From Helianthus annuus (Eukaryota; Streptophyta; Magnoliopsida; Asterales; Asteraceae): DNA of 64,000 nucleotides. Where the stretch lies: NCBI RefSeq assembly GCF_002127325.2, contig NC_035439.2, positions 2,886,549-2,950,548 on the forward strand, given 5' to 3'. The first letter of the stretch is position 1. Each line of letters begins with the position of its first letter. A program made the translations under genes and the position numbers. The notes beneath the pieces were generated by a model. The model searched no databases. It saw only the letters and a list, made by a program, of their open reading frames with translations, and was not told the DNA's origin. Shown in pieces: positions 13,201 through 23,380 of this stretch.

Positions 13201-13670
13201 AGTCCCCGGTTTGTTTATTACTTATTCAGAAAGCCTTAACTTTCATTATTGACGCTTTTAACCCTTCTCCTACGAATTCGATCGTAACTTTCTCGTTTCA
13301 TAACGAAACTTCGCGAAATTTATATATTATATTTTAGTGAGTGTATATTACCTTTACAAAGCCTTGGGAACGTTAAAGGGTCACTCATAGGTATAATTAA
13401 ACATGTTGACACAGTTAACCCCTATAGCCTGTAATCTCTCACTTTCTTTCGTGTTTCGCTTTCGTACGATCTATGATACATTCGTTTGAAGGTTCAAGCA
13501 TTTATTTAGGGTTACTATACAGTATATTTACCCTTGTTGACATTTATAACCCTCGAATTTATATACTTTCATGGTTTGTCAAAATTAGTCATTTATTTAA
13601 TATCAATGCCACGTGTAAACAAATGACACGTGTTAACACATCATTGGACGCAAAAATTCGAGGTGTTACA
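10281..13670 (-). repeat. 5' LTR of the Tekay-like element, 3390 bp
   Basis: It is bounded by TGTCACACCC at 10281 and GAGGTGTTACA at 13670 on the plus strand, and matches 1-3187 almost base for base. On the minus strand U3 starts at 13670. The TATA-like box at 12715-12722 puts about 950 bp in U3 and about 2.4 kb in R plus U5, an unusually long transcribed leader. Confidence 0.95.
12715..12722 (-). promoter_or_regulatory. TATA box of the Tekay-like LTR
   Basis: The minus strand reads TATAAATA, preceded by a moderately GC-containing U3 and followed by a leader running towards the primer site. The same box lies at 2234-2241 in the left LTR. The assignment rests on motif and position only. Confidence 0.5.
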
Positions 13671-14413
13671 GATAATAACATAATTTCTAGTTTCCTAAGC
13701 TTATTGCTGTATATACTAGTAATTAAATTGTTTATTGAGATTATTGTCTACTTTTATTAGTCAAATTTCTATCCCCATATTCTTGCTTTAGTAATCTTAA
13801 TTTATATATATATGAAGCTGTCTACAGCTGATTTAAGATCTTAATGTTTTTGTAGTCAAATTTCTATCCCCATATTCTTGCTAGCTGCAAATGGTCTTAA
13901 AGAATGCAATCGATATTCTTTGTTTGATTTTGCTCATGAGATACTTGAAATTTCGGTATCCGCTCTGATTGTTTTGATCCGAGTTGGGTAATTTTACTGT
14001 GTATTCAGATTGTTGTCTACTTTTTAGTCAAATTTCTATCCACTTATATCTATAAAGTTGCATACAACTGATTTAACTGTTACACTGTGTGTTGTTATTA
14101 TATATGTTGGAGATCCAGTTACCTGTATTGGTTTTACTGAAATACTGCAAATGGTTAAAAAAAATGACCCGACCCGACCCGAAACCCGTTCTGACCCGGG
14201 CCCGTTCTGACCCGGACCCGTTCCGATCCGGACCCGTTCTGATTATAACAGTTACAACTAAGTACATAACTAGTCTAATAACATTTAAAATGTCTTTATG
14301 CTTTCACTTGTGCCATGGTTTTGCTGTGTAAACAGAAAATATATATTTTTAAATAGAAAATATATATTTTTTTAAACTTAAACTTAAATTGTTTTTTTTT
14401 TTAAAACAGAAAA
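13671..14413. other. AT-rich flank with short direct repeats, no gene seen
   Basis: The segment TCAAATTTCTATCCCCATAT recurs near 13763 and 13856, and a shorter version near 14028. The CTACAGCTGATTTAA / ATACAACTGATTTAA pair also repeats. A GC-rich run of GACCCG / GACCCGTTCT units spans about 14165-14245. The stretch ends in poly-T and AAAACAG directly before the ATG at 14414, which would serve as a splice acceptor for an upstream untranslated exon. Confidence 0.5.
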
Positions 14414-15301
14414 ATGGAGGAAATGGATTTAGAAGGAGATATTCCGGAGCAGCCGCAGCGGAAACGGCGGGCGCGTCCACCGCCGGATCCTCTAGAGAAT
14501 CACCCGTATTTGGAGTTTCCTCCGGAGTCCGAGGCTGCTCTCCGTTGCGAGAAGCTTCGGAAGATGCATATTGGTGAACATTTTGCGGTTTCTTGGAAAA
14601 CCCTCCGGAACCTTGAGGTTGAAGATTGGGTGCGGGGGTTCGTTCCCGTTGATTCACCGTGGGATCGTCTGTTTGAGCTATCGTTTACGCCGACCTACAG
14701 GGAGATACTAGTCGAGTTTCTGTCGTCGTTCGAGTTTCATCCTCGTCGGCCAAATGAGGTTGTGGACCCCGCGCAGCCCCCTCCCCCGCCCGAGGTTTCT
14801 TTTCGCATGGCTGGCCAGGCGCGCGAAATGTCACTTGCACAGTTTGCGGTGCATAGCGGTTTGTATACGGAGGGTGAGATCGCTACGGATCTTTATACGA
14901 AGGTACGTTTAACACAAATTTTGTATTGTTATTATTATTATTTTTAATATATAACATTTATGATTTAATATTAATTTAACGTTTAACAAACATTCGTGTA
15001 AACAGGGGCTCGTAATGGTTGATAAACCCACGCTATTAGGGTTTTGGGCTCTGATCGCGGACATCGGTCATTGGGACCACCACCAATCCAAGGGGAGGAG
15101 TACGCTGATTGAGGATCCGCTCTTCAGGTACGTTAGTTATTAAACAGTTTTTTTTAAACAGATTTTTTTAAAACAAATTTTTTTTTAATTATTTAGTTGA
15201 TTTTTGTCAATTTTTGAAACATCAGGGACCATTTTTGTAAAAAATAGAAACTTTAGGGAACAAAGTGTAAATATATCAAACCGTCAGCCGTTTTTGTAAA
15301 A

Positions 15302-16520
15302 AATTGAACGACGTCTAAACCGTCAGCCGTTTGGGGCTGCGTTTGCAGCCGTAAACCGGCGTTTAAACGGCTGCAAACACAGCCCCAAAGGGCAGCGATT
15401 TCGCAGCCGTTTGGGGCTGCGTTTGCAGCCGTTTAAACGCCCGGTTACGGCTGCAAATGCCGCCGCAGACGGCAGCGAAAACGCAGCCGTTTGGGGCTGC
15501 GTTTGCAGCCGTTTAAACGCCCGTTAGGGACCTACGCGACTTACGGTTCGACTTCGACTAAATAATAAAAAAAATATAATTTAACGACGACGATCTTAGA
15601 TTTGACGCTCGTAAGGCGCGTACGGTCCTAACGAGCGTCGAAACTAATTTCGTCGTTAAAATATATATTTTTTTATTATTTAGTCGAAGTCGAACCGTAA
15701 GGCGCGTAGGTCTCTAATGAGCGTCGAAACTAAGTTCGTCGTTTTATATTTTAACGACGAACTTAGTTTCGACGCTCGTTAGGGACCATTTGTGTCAATT
15801 TTTGAAACATCAGGGACCATTTTTGTAAAAAATTGAAACTTCAGGGACCAAAGTGTAAATATATCAAAAAAGGGACCATTTGTGTCAATTTTTGAAACTC
15901 CAAGGACCAATTAAACCAAATTTCTTTTTAAACAGAAATTTTTTTTAAACATATTTTTTTTTTAGTTTTTCATTCGAAGTCGAACCGTAACCGGCGTTTG
16001 AACGACGTCTAAACCGGCAGCCGTCTGGGGCTTCGTTTGCAGCCGTAAACCGGCGTTTAAACGGCTGCAAACACAGCCCCAAAGGGTAGCGATTTCGCAG
16101 CCGTTTGGGGCTGCGTTTGCAGCCGTTTAAACGCCCGGTTACGGCTGCAAATGCCGCCGCAGACGGCAGCGAAAACGCAGCCGTTTGCGGCTGCGTTTGC
16201 AGCCGTTTAAACGCCCGTTTACGACTACAAACGCAGCCGCAAACGGCAGCGAAATCGCTGCCGTTTGCGGCTGCGTTTGCAGCCGTTTTAATGCCCGTTA
16301 GGGACCTACGCGACTTACAGTTCGACTTCGACTAAATAATAAAAAAAATATAATTTAACGACGACGATCTTAGTTTTGACGCTCGTAAGGCGCGTACGGT
16401 CCTAACGAGCGTCGAAACTAAGTTCGTCGTTAAAATATATATTTTTTTTATTATTTAGTCGAAGTCGAACCGTAACGCGCGTAGGTCCCTAACGAACGTC
16501 GAAACTAAGTTCGTCGTTTT
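15302..16520. repeat. Higher-order palindromic repeat, left part, inside the last intron of copy 1
   Basis: Two copies about 691 bp apart (15302 and 15993) share one order: a GC-rich block of nested palindromes built on GCAGCCGTTTGGGGCTGC, then a long hairpin. The hairpin combines AACGACGAACTTAGTTTCGA and ATTATTTAGTCGAAGTCGAA arms with their reverse complements. At 15780-15955 comes a block of AGGGACCATTTTTGT motifs. The second copy carries an extra 70-bp GC sub-unit. Intron sequence 15128-15301 is T-rich with AGGGACC motifs. I see no coding potential. Confidence 0.8.
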
Positions 16521-16853
16521 ATATTTGTAGGTCCCTCTACGGAGGATGACGAACCTCAAACCTTGTTATACAAACCCACTAGCGAGTGCGGAATCCAAGC
16601 TAGCAAGCAAACCGGGTTGAGACAAGTATAAACACAAACACACAAGGATTCACCGATTAACACCACTGTATTAATACGAATGAAGGTTCCGGTTACAAGC
16701 ACAATGTTTACAAATCTAACTTGCAAACTCTCTAGTGTGTGTGTGTGTGTTTTGATAGAATGCTCTCAAACTCTCTCTATGTGTGCATCTATCTAACAAG
16801 TCTCTCAAGTCTCTTTCTTGTCTTGTCTAGCTTAACACAACACACTACATGGG

Positions 16854-16861
16854 TATTTATA
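16854..16861 (-). promoter_or_regulatory. TATA box of the gag-only element LTR
   Basis: The minus strand reads TATAAATA within GGGTATAAATACCC. It lies about 340 bp from the U3 start, and the copy in the 5' LTR is at 23709-23716. A (GT)n tract lies about 105 bp downstream in the sense of transcription. Confidence 0.6.
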
Positions 16862-16928
16862 CCCACACACAGCAGGTCTGGTCAAGGGATTAGACAGACT
16901 GTCCGAAGGACCATCTGTCGACCACAAT

Positions 16929-17060
16929 TGCCATCGAAGGATCCATATATACTTCGAAGGATAGCATATCCTTCGAAGTCCATCAGTATCCTTCGTGGTT
17001 TATCTTTCGAGCCAATCGAAGGATAGACATAATCCTTCGATTGCTCATCCTTCGACTCAG
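16929..17060 (-). promoter_or_regulatory. U3 cluster of CTTCGA/TTTCGA motifs
   Basis: About eight occurrences of ATCCTTCGA, CTTCGAAGGAT or close variants lie in both orientations within 130 bp, roughly 70-200 bp upstream of the TATA box. The duplicate cluster is at 23784-23915. Direct, inverted and palindromic (CTTCGAAG) forms alternate, as in a multi-site protein-binding region. Similar clusters occur in an unrelated LTR at 60610-60780. A regulatory role is inference. Confidence 0.45.
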
Positions 17061-17201
17061 ACACTTCACATAATATATTTCTAACTGTTGAGCCAAGTCA
17101 AACCAGGAGGACGGTTGACTTGGTCAACTTACAACACTAACACGGACATCGTTTACATCTCGACTGAATACAGACAAAGTACAGACACAAGTGCATCAAC
17201 A

Positions 17202-19815
17202 ATCTCCCCCTTGGCTGTAGCTTTGTCTTTATCTTCTATAGTTGTAAACTCATCTCGAACTTCGATGGTCTTTGGTCTTCGAGTTCTCGTTCCGTGAGTC
17301 GTGTCCACAAATATGTATCAACAAACTCCCCCTTGGACACTACTCACAAGATTCGCCTTTGATGTCTTCAATGTCGGAGGATCTTGAAAGTCTTCACATC
17401 TTGAGAGCAGAGAGTGTATCAACAAACTACCCGTATCATAAAGGAAGTGTGTTGACAAACTCCCCCTTAACATAAGCTCCCCCTTGAGTTATGCTCGTGA
17501 AATACTTTATCTTTATGAAGTGAGATCCTTGTGGTGTTGACGATGGTCAGCAGCAACTCGATTATCTTCATCATTTGAGTGCCTTCATGTCGTGTCTTCA
17601 TTCCAAAGCTTCGTCATCGACCATGTTCTCCTAGCCTTTAGAATCTGCACATGCAAGAAATCTAAACGCGTAATGAGAACAACTGCTTGGAATATAGTTA
17701 ATCATAAACAAATGACACACGCATGACCATGTCACAATCAAACACCGTCCGACAGTTTGAAAGTTTTTCAAATTTACCAATTTCAGTTTCTAACTTTCAA
17801 AATTTGCAAATTTCGACTGTTTATGAAGATTTAGTCATTTTGGTTTTCGTTCAGGTTTCAGGCAACGAAGACTCGAGTTCCAACATCGTACGATCGAAAA
17901 TAAAATAGAAATAAAATCTTTTTGGCTTTTATAAAGTTTAAATTAAAATACACCTAAAATCTTTTTGGTATTTTTGACTTTTCTAAATGTAAAGACAGAA
18001 AGCGATAAATAAGTATATACATACATTCTTTTTGCGAGTTTCGAGGGTAAGAGAATCATATCAGTGTACGGTCATGCCAAAACGCTCTTGTTGTTCAGTT
18101 AGTTAACATTAAGATAAGCATCCTATAACAATTATCGGTATTGTTGTCCACTTAAGCTCAACTTATCAGATGTACTCATGTTTAGGAGATACGTTAAGGT
18201 ATATTTTAAACTTACCGACCGGTGTTCATCCACATCACGACACATTCCCGTATCAAGGTATGCACGAGGGTTCATCTTACCGGTGAGTATACCGATTATC
18301 ATCTGTTTGACCGTATATGATGTGAGATTCTCACTTATTTTGATTTGAAAACAAGCCCTTTGTGATATAATCACTTATTGATGAGGAACTTGATTTTCAT
18401 ATGCATGAGGGCACAGGTGCAAGTCCGTGAACAGGTCAGTACTTCCGTACAGCAGAGAGACGAACTTGACACCCGGATAAATGTGATATTTTATCACTTA
18501 TTTGATTTGGACATGTGATTGTTGATCACTTATTGAGGTCGAATGCAGTATGCAATATTTACACGTATGTATAGTATCATGGAAGATCTTAGACTTAGTC
18601 TATTTATAGAAGCAACCATGATACTCAGATGATAAGCAGCATAAAGACCGAATATCTCAGAACCTCGGCAATCTATCAAACGAAATTTCGGTACTAAGAC
18701 CATATGCCAATGAATGGTTCCCACCTGGTCTTCAGTCGGATTAAGATTTATATCACCCTGCACACTTTAAAATGATTGTGAGCCTACCGATACATCTTAT
18801 ATAGAGCTGCTTATCGTTTTTCATTTAAGGTTTAAAGAGGTTTGGATAGACCACTGATGTACTATCATTTTCTCTTTTGCACGCAGGAAACTCATTTTTG
18901 ATTTTCTATTGTTTTTGAGTTTTTGAAATTTTTCGATGTTTTTGGATTTTCAGATTTTTGGATTTACTCCCCCTAAAATCAATAAACTAAGACAAATTTA
19001 AAACACAAAGATATTTACAAAAATGATTTTCCGATGTTGGTTTTACTCGAATTTTACCTCAATGCCGTTTACCAAAATTAATTTTAATCAGAAATGATTT
19101 TATTGAATTTTGGAAAAATCAGTTGGCATGTCGGTAAGCGATGCGGACCGAGACAACATTGACGAGTTTCATAAAGAAACAATCACGTGTGAGGTGATAT
19201 ACGAGATCAACGTGTCAGGCCAAAGAGTGCTGTACGAGACGATATAATTCATAAAGCAGCTTAAGTATCGACAAGCAAAAGAGAGGTTAGAAATTTAAAA
19301 CCGTATCCTGCAACTGTTTCATGCATTGCACGGAATCTGAGCGCTCTCCCAACTGGATATCCACCCGGTGTGGATTTCAAAGTCGATTTTGTAGCTACTA
19401 AGAAATCTCTCCACAGCAACATGATCAAAAACCTTTTGTTCCGGCTGGTCTTCCACATTGCACCAGCGAAGGTCTTTGTCTTTCTCTTTCAGAAGCGGTG
19501 TGCGGATGTTCAATCTACACCACGGCATCTTCATGTCATTCATTGTATTCTTTCCTGAGAACCCGATTAAAAACCATAACAACCAATTTCTGGCGCGTTC
19601 TTCATCTGGTCGAATTTTGCAACTTCATTCAACCACGTTCTTCTTCTTTCTCCTTTTCTTTCCTCTCTCTCTCCATCAATGGCAACAACATTCTCCTAGA
19701 TATATCAATATTTCGGAGTCTTATGTTGCCAATCTTGTGCATGGACGCTCCACTATCAACAATCCTAAAACTATCAATAGTTCCTCCTGGAACATCCTGC
19801 ACACTCACTCAGAGA
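17202..19815 (-). other. Pol-less 3' interior of the gag-only element
   Basis: This 2.6 kb between the gag stop and the 3' LTR contains no ORF resembling pol. The polypurine tract (minus strand AAGGGGGAGAT) abuts the LTR at 17202. Three further AAGGGGGAG tracts at about 17325-17340, 17458-17468 and 17480-17490 each follow a CAACAAAC-like sequence mimicking the LTR junction. The rest is AT-rich with short repeats such as ATCACTTATT at 18340-18530. It probably replaces a deleted pol region. Confidence 0.75.
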
Positions 19816-22662
19816 TTAGTTGGAGAGGGGGACCCAAGCTTTCACAGACTTGGGTCGTCCGTCATCATCGAGAATTGTAACATCCATTTCCCGATGATTC
19901 GGAATTGATGCAGCTCCCCCTGAAACAATTACCGGTTTTGGTATCCAAATCTGTTTCTGTTTTTCATGTTTAACATCCGATTTAACAGATTTTGTTTGGA
20001 TGACCTCCGGTTTTAAAACTTTTTCAACTTCTTTTCTTTGTTTCTTTTTCTGTTTCTTTTCTCGTTGTTTAACAAAACGAGGGTCCTGTTTTGGTGAAAC
20101 AGGTCTTTTATGGTAATTGTTACCATGGGGGGCATCAACTTTTGACTTTCTCTTGGTGAGATATGGACAATTCTTAATGATGTGTCCATACTCACAGCAT
20201 TCAAAGCATGATCTCCGCTCAACAAACCTCGGAGTATCATAACTGTAACAGCTGGATGATGAACTTCGTGATCTTGAGGTACTTGGTCCTACATCACAAC
20301 CGTTTGTTTGTTGTGTATAGTTGTTTTGACTGTTTCTTTTCAAAATTTTACTTTGTTTAACAGAATCCTTGTTGGATTTGTTTTTGAAAGTATCAATTTT
20401 ATCAGTCCCTCTTGATTTCACGAAGTTTATCTTCCGATCCTTTTTCTTGTTTTCACCCTGTTTGCCTTTTCTACTCTCTTGGGCGGCATGATGTTGTTCA
20501 TGGGGATCATCAACCTTTGCTTTCAACTTATGAAGATATGGACAATTTCGAATTATATGTCCAATTGTACCACATTCAAAACACATTCTCCGCTCTACAA
20601 GCCTCGGAGAAACATGTTGATGACCAGACGGAGAACCAGACACTGAACTTTGTGATCTAGATGTGCTTGGACCTAAGTCACATCCATTTGTGTGTTGGGT
20701 ATAATTGTTCTGATCATTTCGTTTTAAAATTCTAACTTGTTTTACAAAATCAATGTTAGATTTATTTTGAAATGTTTCAAGTTTGTCCGTACCCTTTGAT
20801 CCAACAAAGTTCACTTTCTGTTCTCTTTTCTTAGTTGGAGCTCTTTTGTTTTGCACCCTTTGAACCTTAGGTTGCCCAACCTTAGATTGTTGAATTTTAG
20901 GTTGTGTAGCCTTAGGTTGAGTAGCCTTAGACTGCTCAACTTTAGGTTGTTGAACCCTTGGTTGTTTAGTCTTAGGCTGCTGAACTTTTGGTGCTTGAGT
21001 ATTCTTGTTTTGAGCCCTCTTTTCCTGTACCTGGCCCTTACCCTTTCCAGAATTCACTTGTTGTTTTCGCTCAACTGGCAGTTTTTGGTTTCCGTATTGT
21101 TTTCTAATTAGCTCACACGGAATTGGTTCACATTGAGTGACCGTCACTTTGTTACCTTTGTTTCCCAAAAACTTATCAGTTCGTCCTTCAAAAATTTTCT
21201 CAATTAAATCTTGATTTACATTTTTGATTGGAAAATCTTTGTCAGAATAGATTTTGCTGTCTCCCTTGAGCGTATACAACAAGTTATTCGTTTCACTGCT
21301 AGGTACACTGGGCTTCATTGCCTTTGGTGTTTCAGCCTTACTCGGTTTCACTGGTGGATCACACAAGATGTGATTCTCAATTGGAATGTCTGATGTAACC
21401 GAGTTAGACTGTGGCTTCACAATTTCTTCAGATTCATCGTCTGAAGAGTCAGCATCCTCAATGATGGGAGGACTCTGTTCCTTTTCACACGATGAATTTT
21501 CCACATTCTCAGAAGCTGATTGTTCCGAGGAAGATGTACCAGTTTTGAACCCGAGGCCTGCAGCAAAGTCATCTCGCGCAAGTGGCACAGTAGGTTCAAA
21601 ACGGGGCATATCCTCGTCATCAGGCTGTTTTGAATAATTGTGGCTCATTGGGGGAGGACATTTTTTGTATCCAATACATTTTTTATCCCCCTTTTCCTTT
21701 TGAACACTGATGATGTGATCCAAAACAAAGCGGGAATTGGAATAACTGTCCAATTTCTGCTTGATTGCATCACACTCGCATCGAGCTGTAGCTAACTCCA
21801 CCATTTGTTTCTCAATTGTGTCAATTAAGTTATTATTAGCATGTTGTTTTCTCAAAACAGCCTTTTGTAATTCAGAAACATCATGTTTTAATGACTTAAT
21901 TGTTTCTTTAAATTCTTTTTCATTTTTGGTTAAAAGGAAGTTAGCTTCAGATGCTTTGGCAAGATCAACAATCAACTCTTGATTGTGTTTGTGTGTGATC
22001 TCAAAAAGACTTTCCTTTTCTGCATATTCAAGACATTTAATACATTCAACAGCAGCAGAAATAGAGTCAGGTTTAGAATCACATACCTGACTGGAATCAC
22101 TCTCAGGTGTTGGCCTTTCTGCATCAGAATTAATAACCTCCCTTGATGATTCACATTTAGATCCATCCTCGCTTGAACTTGAAGTTGTATCATCCTCAAC
22201 TGAAGTTGAAACATCTTCATCTGAACTTCCGTCATGTTCAGAACTGTCATCATTTCCCGAGGATTCACCATTGCTTGCATCTTTGACAATTTCAGCATAC
22301 AACGCCGATTTTGTCTGACTACTGTTCTTTGAATCAAAAGATGATGGTTCTACAGTAGAACGATGGTGTTGTAAACCAACTGGGGTTAATGGATTTCCAT
22401 TCAAATCTGTGGTTGGAGCCGGCTTTACAGGAACTTGTATTGGATTGCCAAACCAATCTGTTGTTATTTTCGGTTCACTTTGCCTTTGAATTGTAACTGA
22501 TGCCCACTGATTTGCAGATATCATGGCAGTTGAACGTGGGGTAATAGCCTGCATCCAAGCATTCTTGAAATCTTGATCAGATTGAGAAGTAGATGATTGC
22601 GTATTAGATGAATACGGATTCAAAGACCATGCGGATGGATCCCATTGACCGTTTATTCCCAT
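19816..22662 (-). CDS. gag: Gag-like protein with two zinc knuckles, 948 residues
   Basis: This intact frame starts at MGINGQWDPSAWS. An acidic Ser/Asp/Glu-rich region (about residues 125-200) is followed by a predicted coiled coil (about 210-320). A Lys/Gln/Pro repeat built on QPKVQQPK-like units spans about 560-630. A module of about 105 residues then occurs twice: (K)VNFVGSKGTDKLETF and KINFVKSRGTDKIDTF, each running through NNYTQ.TNGCD.GPSTSRS to a CCHC knuckle. The knuckles are CFECGTIGHIIRNC and CFECCEYGHIIKNC. The frame stops at KAWVPLSN, where related Copia polyproteins are followed by the protease. Zinc knuckles bind RNA during packaging. No obvious capsid-type N-terminal domain is visible. 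The open frame in an element with identical LTRs suggests recent selection or very recent insertion. Confidence 0.88.
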   Translation of the reverse strand: MGINGQWDPSAWSLNPYSSNTQSSTSQSDQDFKNAWMQAITPRSTAMISANQWASVTIQRQSEPKITTDWFGNPIQVPVKPAPTTDLNGNPLTPVGLQHHRSTVEPSSFDSKNSSQTKSALYAEIVKDASNGESSGNDDSSEHDGSSDEDVSTSVEDDTTSSSSEDGSKCESSREVINSDAERPTPESDSSQVCDSKPDSISAAVECIKCLEYAEKESLFEITHKHNQELIVDLAKASEANFLLTKNEKEFKETIKSLKHDVSELQKAVLRKQHANNNLIDTIEKQMVELATARCECDAIKQKLDSYSNSRFVLDHIISVQKEKGDKKCIGYKKCPPPMSHNYSKQPDDEDMPRFEPTVPLARDDFAAGLGFKTGTSSSEQSASENVENSSCEKEQSPPIIEDADSSDDESEEIVKPQSNSVTSDIPIENHILCDPPVKPSKAETPKAMKPSVPSSETNNLLYTLKGDSKIYSDKDFPIKNVNQDLIEKIFEGRTDKFLGNKGNKVTVTQCEPIPCELIRKQYGNQKLPVERKQQVNSGKGKGQVQEKRAQNKNTQAPKVQQPKTKQPRVQQPKVEQSKATQPKATQPKIQQSKVGQPKVQRVQNKRAPTKKREQKVNFVGSKGTDKLETFQNKSNIDFVKQVRILKRNDQNNYTQHTNGCDLGPSTSRSQSSVSGSPSGHQHVSPRLVERRMCFECGTIGHIIRNCPYLHKLKAKVDDPHEQHHAAQESRKGKQGENKKKDRKINFVKSRGTDKIDTFKNKSNKDSVKQSKILKRNSQNNYTQQTNGCDVGPSTSRSRSSSSSCYSYDTPRFVERRSCFECCEYGHIIKNCPYLTKRKSKVDAPHGNNYHKRPVSPKQDPRFVKQREKKQKKKQRKEVEKVLKPEVIQTKSVKSDVKHEKQKQIWIPKPVIVSGGAASIPNHREMDVTILDDDGRPKSVKAWVPLSN

Positions 22663-23366
22663 TTCTGCAGTTATTCGAGATGATGTGGGAGATTCGGCCC
22701 TTGATGGAAATACAATTTGTACACGTGTAAAATTTGTACACGTGTATTTTCACTGTCGAAGGATCAACCGAAAGATCACACAAAAGACAAACACCAAACC
22801 GGTCTCGAAAGATGATATTTCGTAAGTTGATACAAACTGATTAGCAGATCTTGGGCTTTGGTGATTTTCTAAACGTGGGCCGTGCACAAACAAAACTTCA
22901 AAACTTATTATTTTTTTTTTTTATTTATTTGATCCCACAAACAACCTGTTTATTGCCTTGTCTTGGGCGGTGCACCATAATCGGTGGTCAATTTGGGCGG
23001 TGCACAACAATCAATGACACATCTTTCAATAAAGATGATTGATGTGACCTTTCAACAGTTGGTTGACCCTTCGAGATTGTTTAACTTGATCTTTCGAAAG
23101 ACAACAGTGACCTTTCGAGAATTTAGTTTGATCTTTCGAAAGTTTCGATGATCTTTCGAATAATAAAGTGTGACCCTTCGAATTTCAGCCTGATCTTTCG
23201 AAATATGAAGATATCTTTCGAAATATGAAGATATCTTTCGAAATATGAAGATATCAAGAACTTTATGAACACATCAAGAACACGGAGACTGGGTTTTCCA
23301 GATCTGACGAAAAAAACAACCAAGACTTGAACAAAAACCCGATTTTAAACAAGGTAAAGAGCCTTA
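22663..23366 (-). promoter_or_regulatory. Leader of the gag-only element with a second TTTCGA cluster
   Basis: The 5' leader between primer site and gag carries about ten ATCTTTCGAAA/CCCTTCGA motifs at 23040-23240. These include a triplicated segment containing TTTCGAAATATGAAGATATC near 23205-23255. A CACGTGTA... palindrome-like stretch lies near 22715-22750. No coding region is supported. Confidence 0.5.
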
Positions 23367-23378
23367 GCTCTGATACCA
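23367..23378 (-). promoter_or_regulatory. Primer-binding site, initiator Met tRNA
   Basis: The minus strand reads TGGTATCAGAGC two bases inside the 5' LTR, giving the polarity of the gag-only element. Confidence 0.92.
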
Positions 23379-23380
23379 CT

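Larger units (their letters stand above)
1..13670 (-). mobile_element. Ty3/Gypsy chromovirus (Tekay-like) with an extra 5' ORF, left LTR cut by window edge
   Basis: Read on the minus strand the order is 5' LTR (10281-13670), primer-binding site, extra ORF (8891-10105), repeat-rich spacer, gag-pol (3223-7770), polypurine tract and 3' LTR (1-3187). The left LTR begins at the equivalent of position 10489, so about 208 bp of it lie outside the window. The LTRs run from TGTAACACC to GGGTGTGACA on the minus strand and differ by a few dozen substitutions and mainly homopolymer indels, roughly 99% identity by eye. The C-terminal chromodomain-like segment, the initiator-Met primer site and the very long LTRs fit the Tekay (Del) lineage of plant chromoviruses; the lineage name is inference. 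The base run after the right LTR (GATAA) is one half of the target duplication, and the other half is not in the window. Confidence 0.93.
16526..17201 (-). repeat. 3' LTR of the gag-only element, 676 bp
   Basis: It runs from TGTAGGTCCC to GTGCATCAACA on the plus strand and equals 23381-24056 in length and, as far as I can see, in every base. The small ORFs inside it (for example 16739-17026) are duplicated in the other LTR and are not genes. Confidence 0.95.

Noticed and set aside
16739..17064. ORFs of 95 and 60 codons, repeated at 23594-23919
   Set aside because: They lie in the LTRs of the gag-only element, overlap on opposite strands, and span the promoter motifs; duplicated because the LTR is duplicated.
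19816..22662. Host zinc-finger transcription factor
   Set aside because: CCHC knuckles, position between primer site and 3' LTR, and resemblance to Copia gag make a retrotransposon gag far likelier.
23040..23255. Heat-shock elements
   Set aside because: TTC and GAA half-sites are mostly fused as TTCGAA rather than spaced by two bases, so the canonical pattern is not met.
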